Part shown: positions 42,244-50,797 of the stretch, one piece after another
Position numbering within the stretch: the stretch's first letter is position 1
Layout of the letters: the number at the start of each line of letters is the position of its first letter
Assembly: GCF_026153205.1 (NCBI RefSeq)
Contig: NZ_JAPFBW010000002.1
Location: 212,404-276,403 of the forward strand
Length of the DNA: 64,000 bases
DNA from: Aquabacterium sp. A7-Y
GTDB lineage: Bacteria; Pseudomonadota; Gammaproteobacteria; Burkholderiales; Burkholderiaceae_C
Direction: 5' to 3'
Made by a program: the position numbers and the translations under genes
The notes under the pieces: model-generated
Seen by the model: the letters and a program-made list of their open reading frames with translations, nothing else
Told to the model about the DNA's origin: nothing
Database searches by the model: none

Positions 42244-42258
42244 ATATGACCGGTCGTC
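42244..42258 (-). promoter_or_regulatory. Putative NemR operator
   Basis: GACCGGTC at 42248-42255 is a perfect palindrome, 13 bases upstream of the nemR start codon and inside the 24-base gap to the acyltransferase stop. Known NemR boxes contain a TAGACCGGTCTA-like core. The site could serve autorepression of nemR-nemA. Confidence 0.65.
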
Positions 42259-43449
42259 TTAATGTGCTGGAGACCGGCATTCCAGCCTTCGCTGGCCGGT
42301 GGGCCGGCCGCCGTTGAGCAGGCGGCCCAGCGGCGTGCGGCGCACCAGCAGCTGGTAGCTCAGCAGGCCGGCCAGCGAGGTGGCAGCAATGTTCAGCGCC
42401 ATCTTCGCGAGCGCTGGCAGCGGCACGCCGTACAGCAGCGCGCCGAAACCGATGGTGCCCAGCATGTGCACCAGGTAGACCCAATAGGCGCTGTCCGACA
42501 GGTAGCGCAGCACCCGGTTGTGCTGTGGCAGCCAGCGCAGGAAAGCGCCTAGCAGCGCGAAGCTCCACAGCCAGCTCGCGCAGTTGTAGACGAAGGCGAT
42601 GGCCAGTGCCATCTGCGGCATCGCTTGCGCACTTTGATGCTGCACCGTGCTCAACACCCCCGCCGCGCCGAAGAACAGCAACCCGACCACGGCATGCAGG
42701 CCGATGTGGCGCTGGTAGTGCACGAACAGCGTCGTCTGATGGCGGTGAAGCTGCAAGCCGAACAGAAAGAACAAGCCGTTGTGCAACCACTCGGTCCACG
42801 GCGGTATGAAAGAACCGGTGGGAGTGACAATGCCGTCCTTGTAGAAGGCACCGGCCAGCGCCAGCGGCAGCGCGAGCACCAAAAAGCCCCACCAGACCGA
42901 GCCCAGCACCCGGAACAGCTTCGACGCCGCCTCGCGCAGCCGCGGCGGCACCGCATCACGGGCCCAGCCGAACGCAGCCGTCAGCACCGAGAACCACAGC
43001 AGCAGGTAAAGGAACCAAAGGTGCATCGTATTGATCATCGGCTGGCCGGGTGGCGGCGGCAGCAGGGCCGGATCCAGGCCCCAGGTGCCGCGCGCCATCA
43101 GGTGCAAGAACGCCATCGACGACGCCACCATGCCGGCGAAGATAGGGGGCCAGAACAACGCGAAGGGCAGACCCAGGCGCAGCAGGCGGTGTTTCAGCAT
43201 GCCGCGATGGCCGCGTTGTGCCACCAGCCTGGCCACGAAAAAGCCGGCCACGATGAAAAACGCCGGCATCCGGAAGGCGTGGATGAAAGCCAGCAGGAAA
43301 TCGGCCACGGGTGTGGTGCGCTCATCGCGCCACGGCACGGGCGAATCGCCGGCCACGTGGTTGACTGCCACATGGAGCACGATACCGAGCCACATCAGGA
43401 TGGCGCGCAGGTTGTCCAGCGCATGCAGGCGCTGTGAGGGGGGTGTCAT
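42259..43449 (-). CDS. Acyltransferase-3 family membrane protein (OpgC-like)
   Basis: A 396-residue protein with about ten membrane helices. The N-terminus RLHALDNLRAILMWLGIVLHVAVNH carries the conserved R and H of acyltransferase-3/OpgC proteins, and FRMPAFFIVAGFFVARLV and LLRLGLPFALFWP follow. Members acetylate or succinylate sugars on the outer side of the inner membrane. The ATG at 43449 gives MTPPSQRLHALD; the open frame upstream is not conserved. It ends 24 bases before the nemR start, with the NemR-type palindrome between, on the same strand. Substrate unknown. Confidence 0.85.
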   Translation of the reverse strand: MTPPSQRLHALDNLRAILMWLGIVLHVAVNHVAGDSPVPWRDERTTPVADFLLAFIHAFRMPAFFIVAGFFVARLVAQRGHRGMLKHRLLRLGLPFALFWPPIFAGMVASSMAFLHLMARGTWGLDPALLPPPPGQPMINTMHLWFLYLLLWFSVLTAAFGWARDAVPPRLREAASKLFRVLGSVWWGFLVLALPLALAGAFYKDGIVTPTGSFIPPWTEWLHNGLFFLFGLQLHRHQTTLFVHYQRHIGLHAVVGLLFFGAAGVLSTVQHQSAQAMPQMALAIAFVYNCASWLWSFALLGAFLRWLPQHNRVLRYLSDSAYWVYLVHMLGTIGFGALLYGVPLPALAKMALNIAATSLAGLLSYQLLVRRTPLGRLLNGGRPTGQRRLECRSPAH

Positions 43450-43694
43450 GGTTGTGCAGATGGGTCCGGTGCGTACCGAACGAAGTCTGAAGCCTCGCCT
43501 TGCGTAAGGGGCAAGCCGACTGCCGCTGGCCGGCGGCGTCGCGCGCAGCAGAAACTCCCTCACCAGCCGCTCCAGCATGAGTTTGCGCCGCCCGACCGGG
43601 GCTTGCTTGTGCCCCTCGAACGGGGGACAAGCCATACACAAGCGCCGGTTTTACATAGCAAAATGCTGGAACTTAGAAGTTAGGCGCTTAGGCG

Positions 43695-44315
43695 ATGCTC
43701 CACCAGTACCTCTCAGTCATTGTCACAATCCTCACGCTTGCGGCGACCACTTCTGCCTTCGCGGGAGACCGGCAAGTGGATGCTGCCTACCGCAAGGGCA
43801 GCGAGTTGCTCTGGCCCTACCTGGTGCTCGCAGACCGCAAAGCCAGCGACGCGAAGACGGATGTCGGGCGTAAAGAAGTGGCAGAAGGAATTCGTCTATT
43901 GACCGTCGTTGTGAAGGCCAACCCGCAACACTGGCCAGCCTTCTGGCAAATCGGAAAAGCACATCAAGCGTTGGCGGACCACACGTCCGCACATGTAGCG
44001 TTCAAGCACGCCTATGACATCAATCCTGGTCGGCCGGACGTGGCGCGTGAGTACATGATCGAGTGTATTTGTGTTGGAGAAACGGCAGAGGCTGTCCATG
44101 TTGCAGAGGTGGCGGTGGCGGCGGCTCCCCATGATGCAGGACTGGTCACAAATCTTGGCCTCGCACTACTTGCCGACAGACAACTTTCAGCAGCACGTGC
44201 TGCGACAGAACGTGCCTTGAGGATCGCTCCTGAAGACCGCATAACGCGAAACCTGCTATCAGAAGTAGAGGCCGTTCAGCGGGGCCGACAACCGTCGAAC
44301 TACTGTCCCCAGTGA
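43695..44315 (+). CDS. Secreted TPR-repeat protein
   Basis: A 206-residue protein with a signal peptide (MLHQYLSVIVTILTLAATTSAFAGD) and TPR-like helix pairs: WPAFWQIGKAHQALADHTSAHVAFKHAYDINP and DAGLVTNLGLALLADRQLSAARAATERALRIAPED. It probably acts as an interaction platform in the periplasm. GTTAGGC (43681-) lies just before the ATG. No partner is evident next to it; the following 370 bases hold a repeated element and IS remnant. Confidence 0.82.
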   Translation: MLHQYLSVIVTILTLAATTSAFAGDRQVDAAYRKGSELLWPYLVLADRKASDAKTDVGRKEVAEGIRLLTVVVKANPQHWPAFWQIGKAHQALADHTSAHVAFKHAYDINPGRPDVAREYMIECICVGETAEAVHVAEVAVAAAPHDAGLVTNLGLALLADRQLSAARAATERALRIAPEDRITRNLLSEVEAVQRGRQPSNYCPQ

Positions 44316-44351
44316 ACGCACCTTGCTTATTGCGGTGACCTCTCATCGAAA

Positions 44352-44425
44352 CCAACTCGTTGATGAAACCGAACGGTACGGCAGGCGTTCCCCGTCGTGG
44401 CATTTCGATGCTGGTTGCCGCCGTG
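44352..44425 (+). repeat. Repeated element, copy B, downstream of the TPR gene
   Basis: About 74 bases collinear with 36012-36085 (CCAACTCG, then CGTGGCAT, then TTCGATGCTGGTTGCCG). GCAT-TTCG-ATGC forms a hairpin at the position where copy A has GCATC-TTC-GATGC. It lies between the TPR gene and a truncated small reading frame. Confidence 0.6.
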
Positions 44426-44530
44426 CGGGTGGTTCGGGGCGGACCGCTCTTCGGTGGTTGGTGAACTCCAATCAAAAGGCTCTGTCCGTCGTTTCGTCTC
44501 CGTCTTCGCTGTGGCCATGCTCCTCGGGCT

Positions 44531-44612
44531 GACAAGCAAATCGTGCTCGACGAGTTCATGGCGTACTACAACCCCGAACGCAGCCATCAGGGCTACCGGC
44601 TCATTCAAATGC
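44531..44612 (+). pseudogene. Transposase C-terminal remnant (DDE integrase-core type)
   Basis: The translated fragment QIVLDEFMAYYN followed by ERSHQGYRL is the end of an IS481/IS3-type transposase catalytic domain (YNxERxHQGYRL). No transposase sequence lies upstream of it, and the frame diverges after GYRL. The preceding 70 bases encode only a signal-peptide-like start (RRFVSVFAVAMLLGLT), apparently another truncated gene. It lies about 80 bases from the end of the truncated NRPS gene. Confidence 0.72.
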
Positions 44613-44689
44613 AGAAATGGAGGCCCCGACCGACAGCACTACCGCCTGAACTCACAGCGCGCCGGAAGGCCCCACTGACGGGGAATCCC

Positions 44690-46036
44690 TCAGCCCGAAC
44701 CAACCACCGTCTCGGTCTCGAGGTCCGATGCGGCCGCCATCTTGCCCATCCACGTGGTCAACGGCGTATCGGCCGGCGCGTGGGCCAGCGATTCGAGCAA
44801 GGCCCGAAAGTCCTCTGCCAGTGCTTGCACGCGCGTTTCATCGTAAGCCAGCGGGTTGGCTTCCAGCGTCAGCCGCCAATCGCCTTGCTCGACCACCAGC
44901 GTGAGGTTGAGGTCCTTCACCGGACCGCCGCCCAAGGGCCGCATGCGGCTGTTCACGCCGGCGAACGCTACGTGGCGGTCGAAGGGCATCAGGTTGACCG
45001 CCTGGTTGAACAGGAACTTGCCAGCTTCGAGGAGGCCGAGGTCGCGACGTATCCAGCCGTAGCGGTAGAACAGGTGCGGCTTGATGCTGCGCAGTTGCGC
45101 GGCCGAGCGCTGCACGGTGTCGCGCAGCGTCGCGTCGGGTCGCAGGTGCACCGAGAAAGGCACGATGTTCATCGCCATGCACGGCACGCCGAGCGCCGGT
45201 GTGCCCAAACGGTTCATGGCTTGAATGCCGAAACACAGGTCGTGCTGGCCCGACTGTAGGCCCAGCCACAAACCCGCGGCGGCGAGCATCCAGGCGGCCC
45301 AGTCAGCGCCGGTGGTGCGCGCGGCGGCCTGCAGCGCGGCAGCTTGAGACGCGGCCAGGTGCAGAGTGTGGCGTAGCGGCGTGTCGCTGGGCTCCTGCGG
45401 CGGCGCGATGTGCGCGGCCGCCGGCACGTTGCGCAGGTGCTCGCGCCAGAACACGCGGTCGGCCTCGAAGCGACCGTCGCGCTTGTAGTCAGCCTCGGCG
45501 GCAATCACCCGGTCGAGGCTCCACTGTGGCAGCGGCGGCGGCTCAAGGTCGGCCACGCGCGCGTTGTAGCGCCTGGCCACAGCCTGTTGGACCAGGCTGT
45601 AGCCGAAGCCGTCGAGCACGATGTGGTGCACCTGCAGGAACCACAGGTGTTGCTCGGGCGCGGTCCGCAGTAGCGCGGTGCGGTACAGCGGCTGCGCGGT
45701 GATGTCGCAGGCCTGCGCGAGTGAGTCGCGCATCCAAGCGTCGGCGGCCTGCGGGGCGTCGGCCTCGGCGCTGAAGTCAACGAGCGGCACGTCGGTTGCG
45801 GGTGCCTGCGGGTGTTGCCACAGTGTGTCGCCGTCCCACTCGAAACGCATATGCAGCGTATGACAGTGGTCCAGTACCTCGGCAATGGCGGTGCGCAGCA
45901 GCGAGAGGTCGAGGCCGCCGTTGAACTCGATCGCCTCTGCGGTCAGGTAGCCGGGGCTGTCCGGGTCGCTCTGCTGCGCGACCCAGATGCCGTACTGGGC
46001 GGTGGTGGTGCGCAGGCGCGCTTGGGTGTCTTGCAT
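44690..46036 (-). CDS. Stand-alone NRPS condensation domain, EntF-like, apparently truncated
   Basis: A 448-residue protein consisting only of an NRPS condensation domain. The catalytic HHxxxDG motif is VHHIVLDGFGYSLV; RTAQYGIWVAQQSDP, GIPCMAMNIVPF-type and RDLGLLEAGKFLFNQAVNLMPFD segments fit EntF-like condensation domains. In EntF an adenylation domain, carrier domain and thioesterase should follow; here the frame ends soon after the domain, about 80 bases from a transposase remnant. It neighbours a TonB siderophore receptor, an AraC regulator and a siderophore-esterase-like gene. Probably a truncated siderophore synthetase; a functional free-standing domain is possible. Confidence 0.78.
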   Translation of the reverse strand: MQDTQARLRTTTAQYGIWVAQQSDPDSPGYLTAEAIEFNGGLDLSLLRTAIAEVLDHCHTLHMRFEWDGDTLWQHPQAPATDVPLVDFSAEADAPQAADAWMRDSLAQACDITAQPLYRTALLRTAPEQHLWFLQVHHIVLDGFGYSLVQQAVARRYNARVADLEPPPLPQWSLDRVIAAEADYKRDGRFEADRVFWREHLRNVPAAAHIAPPQEPSDTPLRHTLHLAASQAAALQAAARTTGADWAAWMLAAAGLWLGLQSGQHDLCFGIQAMNRLGTPALGVPCMAMNIVPFSVHLRPDATLRDTVQRSAAQLRSIKPHLFYRYGWIRRDLGLLEAGKFLFNQAVNLMPFDRHVAFAGVNSRMRPLGGGPVKDLNLTLVVEQGDWRLTLEANPLAYDETRVQALAEDFRALLESLAHAPADTPLTTWMGKMAAASDLETETVVGSG

Positions 46037-46196
46037 CGGTCCGGGTCCTGGGCATGGGAATGAGGATTTGAAAGAAAGTCGAGGCGCAGCAGGGCCGGCG
46101 CGGCTTGCAGCACGGCCCACCAGGTGGCCGGGCTCGGCTCGAGCCCGATCCACTTGGCCGGCCGGTGCGTGCCGGCGCATCGGGCGGGTGGTGATG

Positions 46197-48305
46197 TCAG
46201 AACTGCGCCGCTACCGCGACCGAGATGCGCCTGCCCTCGTCGGCCATCCAGTTGCCGCTCAGTCCGCCGGTGCGCGGTCGCGCATCGACGTCAACGCGCT
46301 TGTCGGTGAGGTTGAGCATCGAGACCTTCAGATCGACACCTGGCATCAGGGTGTAGCGGCCGCCGAGGTCCAGCGTGGTGGTCGCTTCGCGCTCGCGCAT
46401 GCCGAGTGCGCCATTGCGGAAAGCGGCCCAGTGCTGTCTGCCGGTGTAGTGGAGCGCCGTGTACAGCTCCAAGGCCTGTCGTGGTCGCCATTGCAGCCGC
46501 AGATTCGCCATGTGCTTCGGTGTCTTGTCGAGCGGGCGGCCTTCCAGCGAGCTGCCATCGAAGGCGTTCTCGCCGCCGGCGCCGCGCTTTGAGTCGGTGT
46601 ACGTGTAGTTGGCCGCCAGACGCAGCTGGCGGCTCAGCGCAACATCGGTGGCCAGCTCGACGCCGTTGATGTCGACGCGCGCAATGTTGTCGTAGACGTA
46701 GATGTTGCGGCCGGTCACGCGCGGGTCGGGCACGCCGGTGTCGAAGCTCGTCACGCGGTTCTTGACGCGGTTGGCGAAGACGACGGCGCTGGCACTGTTG
46801 CCGCCCGAGTCCCAGCGTATGCCCATCTCGACGGTGGTGCTGGTCTCCGGCTCCAGTTCGGTGTTGCCGCACAGCGTGCCCGGCGTGGCGCCGGCTGCGC
46901 CGCCGGTGGTCATGCAGTAGCCAGCCGTGCTCTGGCGCAGCGTGGGCGCCTTGAAGCCGGTGCCTGCGCCGCCGCGCAGCGTCCATGCGCGATCGATCGT
47001 GTAGACGCCGTACAGACGGGGGCTGAGGTGATGACCGTACTTGTCATCGTGATCCAGCCGCGCGCCGGCGGTCAGCGTCAGGGCGCCGAGCGCGAAGTCG
47101 CTTTCCCCGAAAACCGCCCAGGCGTTGCGCTCGATGCTGTCGGGATTGGCGGGCAGGCCCGCGGGCACCGCGTCCTGCTTCGAGACGCCCGACAGTCTCT
47201 GGTGATGGACCTGCGTGCCGACCGTCAGCGTGTTCCCACTGTCGGACCAGGGCAGTTCGACGCGGCCATCGAGCGTGGTGTTGCGCAACTCGGGCTCGAC
47301 GATGGATGCGCCAGAGGCCACCTCTTGCGTCTGCAAACCGGTCTCGCCATACAGCGCCAGCGAGCTGCGGCCCCACTCCCAGCGACCTTCGTGCGACAGG
47401 CCCCAGTGGTCACGGCGATGCCGCGTCTTCAGCACCGTGGCGGCGGTCGCAGTGTCAGCGATGCTGAGACCGGGTGTCATCAGGTAGTTGAAGTCTTCAC
47501 GACCGAGGTTCAGGCTCAAGTCCTGGCCGGCGGCCAGGCGTGCCGTGAGTTTGAGGTCGAGCCGTCCGTCGTGCTGACCATTGGCACCGCTGGTGGCGTT
47601 GAGTGGGTAGTAGACGTCGTCTTCCTCGCGGATCTTGGTGCTGCCGGACAGCTGCAGGCCAAGCGTTTCGTCAGCCAGCGGGCCGCCCAGCCAGAACTCG
47701 GCTCCCCACGAGTCGCCCAGCTCCTGATGTTTCTGGTGCACCGAGTGGGCGGTGGCCGCGCCACTCCAACGTGTTGGCAGCTTGCGCGTGATGATGTTGA
47801 TCACGCCGCCCATCGCATCGGAGCCATAGAGCGAAGACATCGGCCCGCGCACGACCTCGATGCGCTCGATGGCCGCCAGCGGTGGCAACAGGTTCGCCTG
47901 CACACCGCCGTTGCCGCGGTTCATGGTCTCGCGTGTGTTCTGGCGCTTGCCGTCCACCAGCAGCAGCGTGTAGTCGCCCGGCATGCCGCGTACTGCGATG
48001 TCCTGGTCGTTGGGATTGGCGCCAACGACGCTGACGCCTTCGACCTGACGCAGCAACTCGGTCACCGAGGTTTCGGGGCGGGCCTCGATTTCCCTGCGGT
48101 CGATGACGGTGATGCTCGCGGGCGCCGTGCCGATCGCCTGCTCGCGCCGACTGGCCGTGACGACCATCGTTTCCAGCAATGTCTCAGCGGCGGGCGGGGT
48201 CGGGGCTTCCTGGGCGCCGGTCTGGCCGGCAAGGCTCATCAGGGCGGCCGGGATGGCAAGGGAGAGGGGCCTGGGGCCGAAGGCTCTTGAAGAAGGAGGC
48301 GACAT
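46197..48305 (-). CDS. TonB-dependent siderophore receptor (FepA-like)
   Basis: A 702-residue outer-membrane receptor. The plug domain (about residues 40-165) has the TonB box region ETMVVTASRREQ, VEGVSVVGANPNDQDIAVRGMPGDYTLLLVDGKRQ and IEVVRGPMSSLYGSDAMGGVINIIT. The beta-barrel ends ISVAVAAQF with the terminal Phe. It transports ferric catecholate-type siderophores. The ATG at 48305 was preferred to the in-frame TTG at 48320, which would overlap the Fur box (48319-48337). It is downstream of the NRPS-type gene's start (160 bases, same strand). Confidence 0.9.
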   Translation of the reverse strand: MSPPSSRAFGPRPLSLAIPAALMSLAGQTGAQEAPTPPAAETLLETMVVTASRREQAIGTAPASITVIDRREIEARPETSVTELLRQVEGVSVVGANPNDQDIAVRGMPGDYTLLLVDGKRQNTRETMNRGNGGVQANLLPPLAAIERIEVVRGPMSSLYGSDAMGGVINIITRKLPTRWSGAATAHSVHQKHQELGDSWGAEFWLGGPLADETLGLQLSGSTKIREEDDVYYPLNATSGANGQHDGRLDLKLTARLAAGQDLSLNLGREDFNYLMTPGLSIADTATAATVLKTRHRRDHWGLSHEGRWEWGRSSLALYGETGLQTQEVASGASIVEPELRNTTLDGRVELPWSDSGNTLTVGTQVHHQRLSGVSKQDAVPAGLPANPDSIERNAWAVFGESDFALGALTLTAGARLDHDDKYGHHLSPRLYGVYTIDRAWTLRGGAGTGFKAPTLRQSTAGYCMTTGGAAGATPGTLCGNTELEPETSTTVEMGIRWDSGGNSASAVVFANRVKNRVTSFDTGVPDPRVTGRNIYVYDNIARVDINGVELATDVALSRQLRLAANYTYTDSKRGAGGENAFDGSSLEGRPLDKTPKHMANLRLQWRPRQALELYTALHYTGRQHWAAFRNGALGMREREATTTLDLGGRYTLMPGVDLKVSMLNLTDKRVDVDARPRTGGLSGNWMADEGRRISVAVAAQF

Positions 48306-48318
48306 GCTTGTTGTTATC

Positions 48319-48337
48319 AATGCGAATGAGTCGCATT
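48319..48337. promoter_or_regulatory. Putative Fur box upstream of the TonB receptor
   Basis: AATGCGA-ATGAG-TCGCATT is a perfect 7+7 inverted repeat, 13 bases before the receptor's ATG. It fits Fur-type boxes in betaproteobacteria and indicates iron repression. Confidence 0.7.
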
Positions 48338-48514
48338 AATTCTGACAAACAACTCCGTGTGACGGGTTTGCGCCGTCAACAAAGGTGTTTGCGTGAACGG
48401 TGACCTCCGCTACTCAGCGCCGACCGATATGCGCAGACTGTGCCGACGACCGCCTGCCGGAGGCTGCCGGTCGAAAGGCCTGGCTGCGGTTGGCAGCGAC
48501 GCCGCTTTGGAGAG

Positions 48515-49510
48515 TCAGCGCCGTGCGGCGCGACGCGCTTCGTTGGGCGTGATGCCGAAGCGGCGCCCGAAGGCGGTGGCAAAGTTGGCGGCGCTGCCAT
48601 AGCCGGCCAGCGTGGCGGCGCGCTTGATGCTGATGCCGTCGCGCTCCAGCGCGGCGCGCGCCCGTTGCAGCCGGCTTTCGCGCACGAAGCTGAACACCGT
48701 GGTGCCGTAGGCCCTGCGGAACTGGTTCTGCAGCGCGCTCACGTTCATGCCGGCATGGCGGGCGATCTCGTCGAGCGACAAGCCATCCGCAGCTTCGCTG
48801 TTGAGGAACTCACGCAAGTCGCGCAGGCGCCGCGCTAGCGTGGTGCTCAGGGCGGCTGGTTCGGACACCGGCGCGCCGGTCTGCAACGGCGCCAGCGCCT
48901 CGGCCAGCAGGTCGAGCAGGCAACTGGTCTGATATAGCCGGTCCAGCATCGGAGCATAGGAGGGCGGACGCACCAGCTGTTCAGCCAGCGCGATGGCCCG
49001 CGCCGACGGCTGCCAACTGTGCAGCGCCAGATGGCTCGTGAGCAGTGCGTCGAGTGCGGCCGGCATTCGCGTACCGCTGGCAGCCGACAGCGTGCGCAGC
49101 CAGTCGTGCGAGACACAGAGGCTCACGCGCCGCGCGTAGCCGCCCTGGCGCACGCGGCGGGTGAATAGCTCCGGCTCGTTCACATTGACCATCACACAGC
49201 GCGCGGCGCTGCTGCCACGTGCCGGGCGGGCCCGCTCGCTGGCGGCCGCGGTCGTCAGCATCACCCGGCGCAGGCCGTACGACACATCCAAGCCGCCTTC
49301 GAGCAGAAACACGAGGTGCAGTCCGGGCGCGCACTGGCCCTGCACCGTGGCGTCGATCGGATCGACCCAGTCATCGGCATGTACGCGCAGCCCCGGCAGC
49401 AATTCGAGCACACGCGCCGCGTGGGCCGCCAGGCCTGGGTGGACGGCCAGCGCTGTAGGCAGGACGCGAGGGATGGGGTTCGATGCCTGGAACAAAGCTG
49501 GCGGCTCCAT
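48515..49510 (-). CDS. AraC-family siderophore regulator (PchR-like)
   Basis: A 331-residue protein. The C-terminal domain has GLSLDEIARHAGMNVSALQNQFRRAYGTTVFSFVRESRLQRAR and IKRAATLAGYGSAANFATAFGRRFGITP, the two AraC helix-turn-helix motifs. The N-terminal part (VHADDWVDPIDATVQGQCAPGLHLVFLLEGGLDVSYG) is PchR-like, a ligand domain that senses siderophore. It is upstream of the receptor gene on the same strand, and divergent from the IroE-like esterase across a region with a Fur-box-like site. Confidence 0.86.
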   Translation of the reverse strand: MEPPALFQASNPIPRVLPTALAVHPGLAAHAARVLELLPGLRVHADDWVDPIDATVQGQCAPGLHLVFLLEGGLDVSYGLRRVMLTTAAASERARPARGSSAARCVMVNVNEPELFTRRVRQGGYARRVSLCVSHDWLRTLSAASGTRMPAALDALLTSHLALHSWQPSARAIALAEQLVRPPSYAPMLDRLYQTSCLLDLLAEALAPLQTGAPVSEPAALSTTLARRLRDLREFLNSEAADGLSLDEIARHAGMNVSALQNQFRRAYGTTVFSFVRESRLQRARAALERDGISIKRAATLAGYGSAANFATAFGRRFGITPNEARRAARR

Positions 49511-49609
49511 GGGGGTCGTGCCGGTCGCAGCCGGCGAGGCAGCCGCAGACCGTGGCGGGGCCCGCGCGAACGGAAAACTGCAGCATCGCTTGACTGAGTT
49601 GTTTAAGTT

Positions 49610-49628
49610 GAATGAGAATTATTTGCAT
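49610..49628. promoter_or_regulatory. Putative Fur box between AraC and esterase genes
   Basis: GAATGAGAATTATTTGCAT matches the A/T-rich Fur consensus (nGATAATGATAATCATTATC-like). It lies 100 bases from the AraC start and 140 from the esterase start, so it could repress both under iron-replete conditions. A TTGACT (-35-like) lies just upstream at 49590. Confidence 0.62.
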
Positions 49629-49765
49629 GCTTGTACATGTATTCAACCTACCAACCCCAGGCCTTCTACGGACATCGATGAGCCAGCAAGGTCTCGCTCC
49701 GCGCCGGACGCTGGAGGTGCATCGGCGCTGGCAGCCGCTCGGACGGCAAGGGGAGTACCGGACCC

Positions 49766-50797
49766 GTGTCGAGCCTTGAAACCCTCAACTTCGCCAACTT
49801 GAGCCAACGGCGCCGCCTGCTACGCGCGGGCCTGGCTCTTCTGTGTGCTCCTGTCCCCGTGCAAGCCCAGTCCCTCATGCACTCGTTGTCGTCGCTGGCC
49901 GAAAGCCCCGCCGTGAGCCTGCCGCGCACGCATCAGATCGACCGTGTGCTCGCCGGCCGGCCGCGCCGGCTGTTCGTGGCGCTGCCCGACGGGCCGGTGC
50001 CACGGCAAGGCCACCCCGTGCTGTGGACGCTCGACGGGAACACGGTGTTTCCGCTGTTGGCCGCGCTGTTGCGCCAGCGCTCGGCCCGGCCGGCTGACCT
50101 GCGCGGCCCACTGCCGGTGGTCGTGGGGCTGGGCTACCCCGGCGAAGCGGCCTACGACCAACGGGCGCGTGCCGATGACTACACGCTGCCCGGCACGGCG
50201 GGCGCGAGCTCGGCCGCGGGCGGCCAGGCCGATCGTTTCCTCGACCTGCTGGAGCAACTGCGGCCCTGGCTCGCACAGCAGATGCCGATCGATCCGGCGC
50301 GGCACACGCTGTTCGGCCATTCGTTCGGGGGCCTGTTGACGCTGTACGCGTTGTTCAGCCGCCCAACGCTGTTCCAGCGGCACTTGGCCGCGAGTCCATC
50401 GATCTGGTGGGGCGACCGTGTCGTCTTGCGCCACTGTGACGCCTTTGTGCGGCGCCCGCCGGCCCCCCCCGCAAAGGGCGGACGCCTGGTGGTCACGGCC
50501 GGCAGCCTCGAGGAAGGTCAGTCACACGCAGACCCCGAGCGCCAGCGCCGCCAGCAGGTGCGCCGTCAGGTCAGTTCAGCGCGCGAACTGGTCGCCAACC
50601 TGGGCGATGTGCCAGGCTGGCATGTGGAGTTCAGGCTGCTCGACGGCGAAGATCACGGCAGCCTGGTGCTGCCCAGTGCGGCCCTCGCGCTCGACTTGGC
50701 GGTGGAGGAGGCCGCGACACATGGTCAAGATGCTTCTGACGGGGGGGCACCGAGATCGAACATGTCGTCGGTGCTCAAGCGGTCCGGCGACTCGTAG
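49766..50797 (+). CDS. Alpha/beta-hydrolase siderophore esterase (IroE-like)
   Basis: A 343-residue protein. The nucleophile elbow is GHSFGG (HTLFGHSFGGLLTLYALFSRPTLF), preceded by HPVLWTLDGNTVFPLL; SPSIWWGDR and GEDHGSLVLPS (catalytic His) are features of the Fes/IroE/BesA esterase family. An N-terminal SQRRRLLRAGLALLCAP followed by VQAQS looks like an export signal, with a twin-arginine, so it is periplasmic. It hydrolyses ferric-trilactone siderophores to release iron. GTG start at 49766. It is divergent from the AraC regulator and shares its Fur site. Confidence 0.84.
   Translation: MSSLETLNFANLSQRRRLLRAGLALLCAPVPVQAQSLMHSLSSLAESPAVSLPRTHQIDRVLAGRPRRLFVALPDGPVPRQGHPVLWTLDGNTVFPLLAALLRQRSARPADLRGPLPVVVGLGYPGEAAYDQRARADDYTLPGTAGASSAAGGQADRFLDLLEQLRPWLAQQMPIDPARHTLFGHSFGGLLTLYALFSRPTLFQRHLAASPSIWWGDRVVLRHCDAFVRRPPAPPAKGGRLVVTAGSLEEGQSHADPERQRRQQVRRQVSSARELVANLGDVPGWHVEFRLLDGEDHGSLVLPSAALALDLAVEEAATHGQDASDGGAPRSNMSSVLKRSGDS

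Noticed and set aside
43640..43697. attC-like core GTTAGGC before the TPR gene
   Set aside because: No partner core site with the required spacing or fold was found, and no integrase gene is present.
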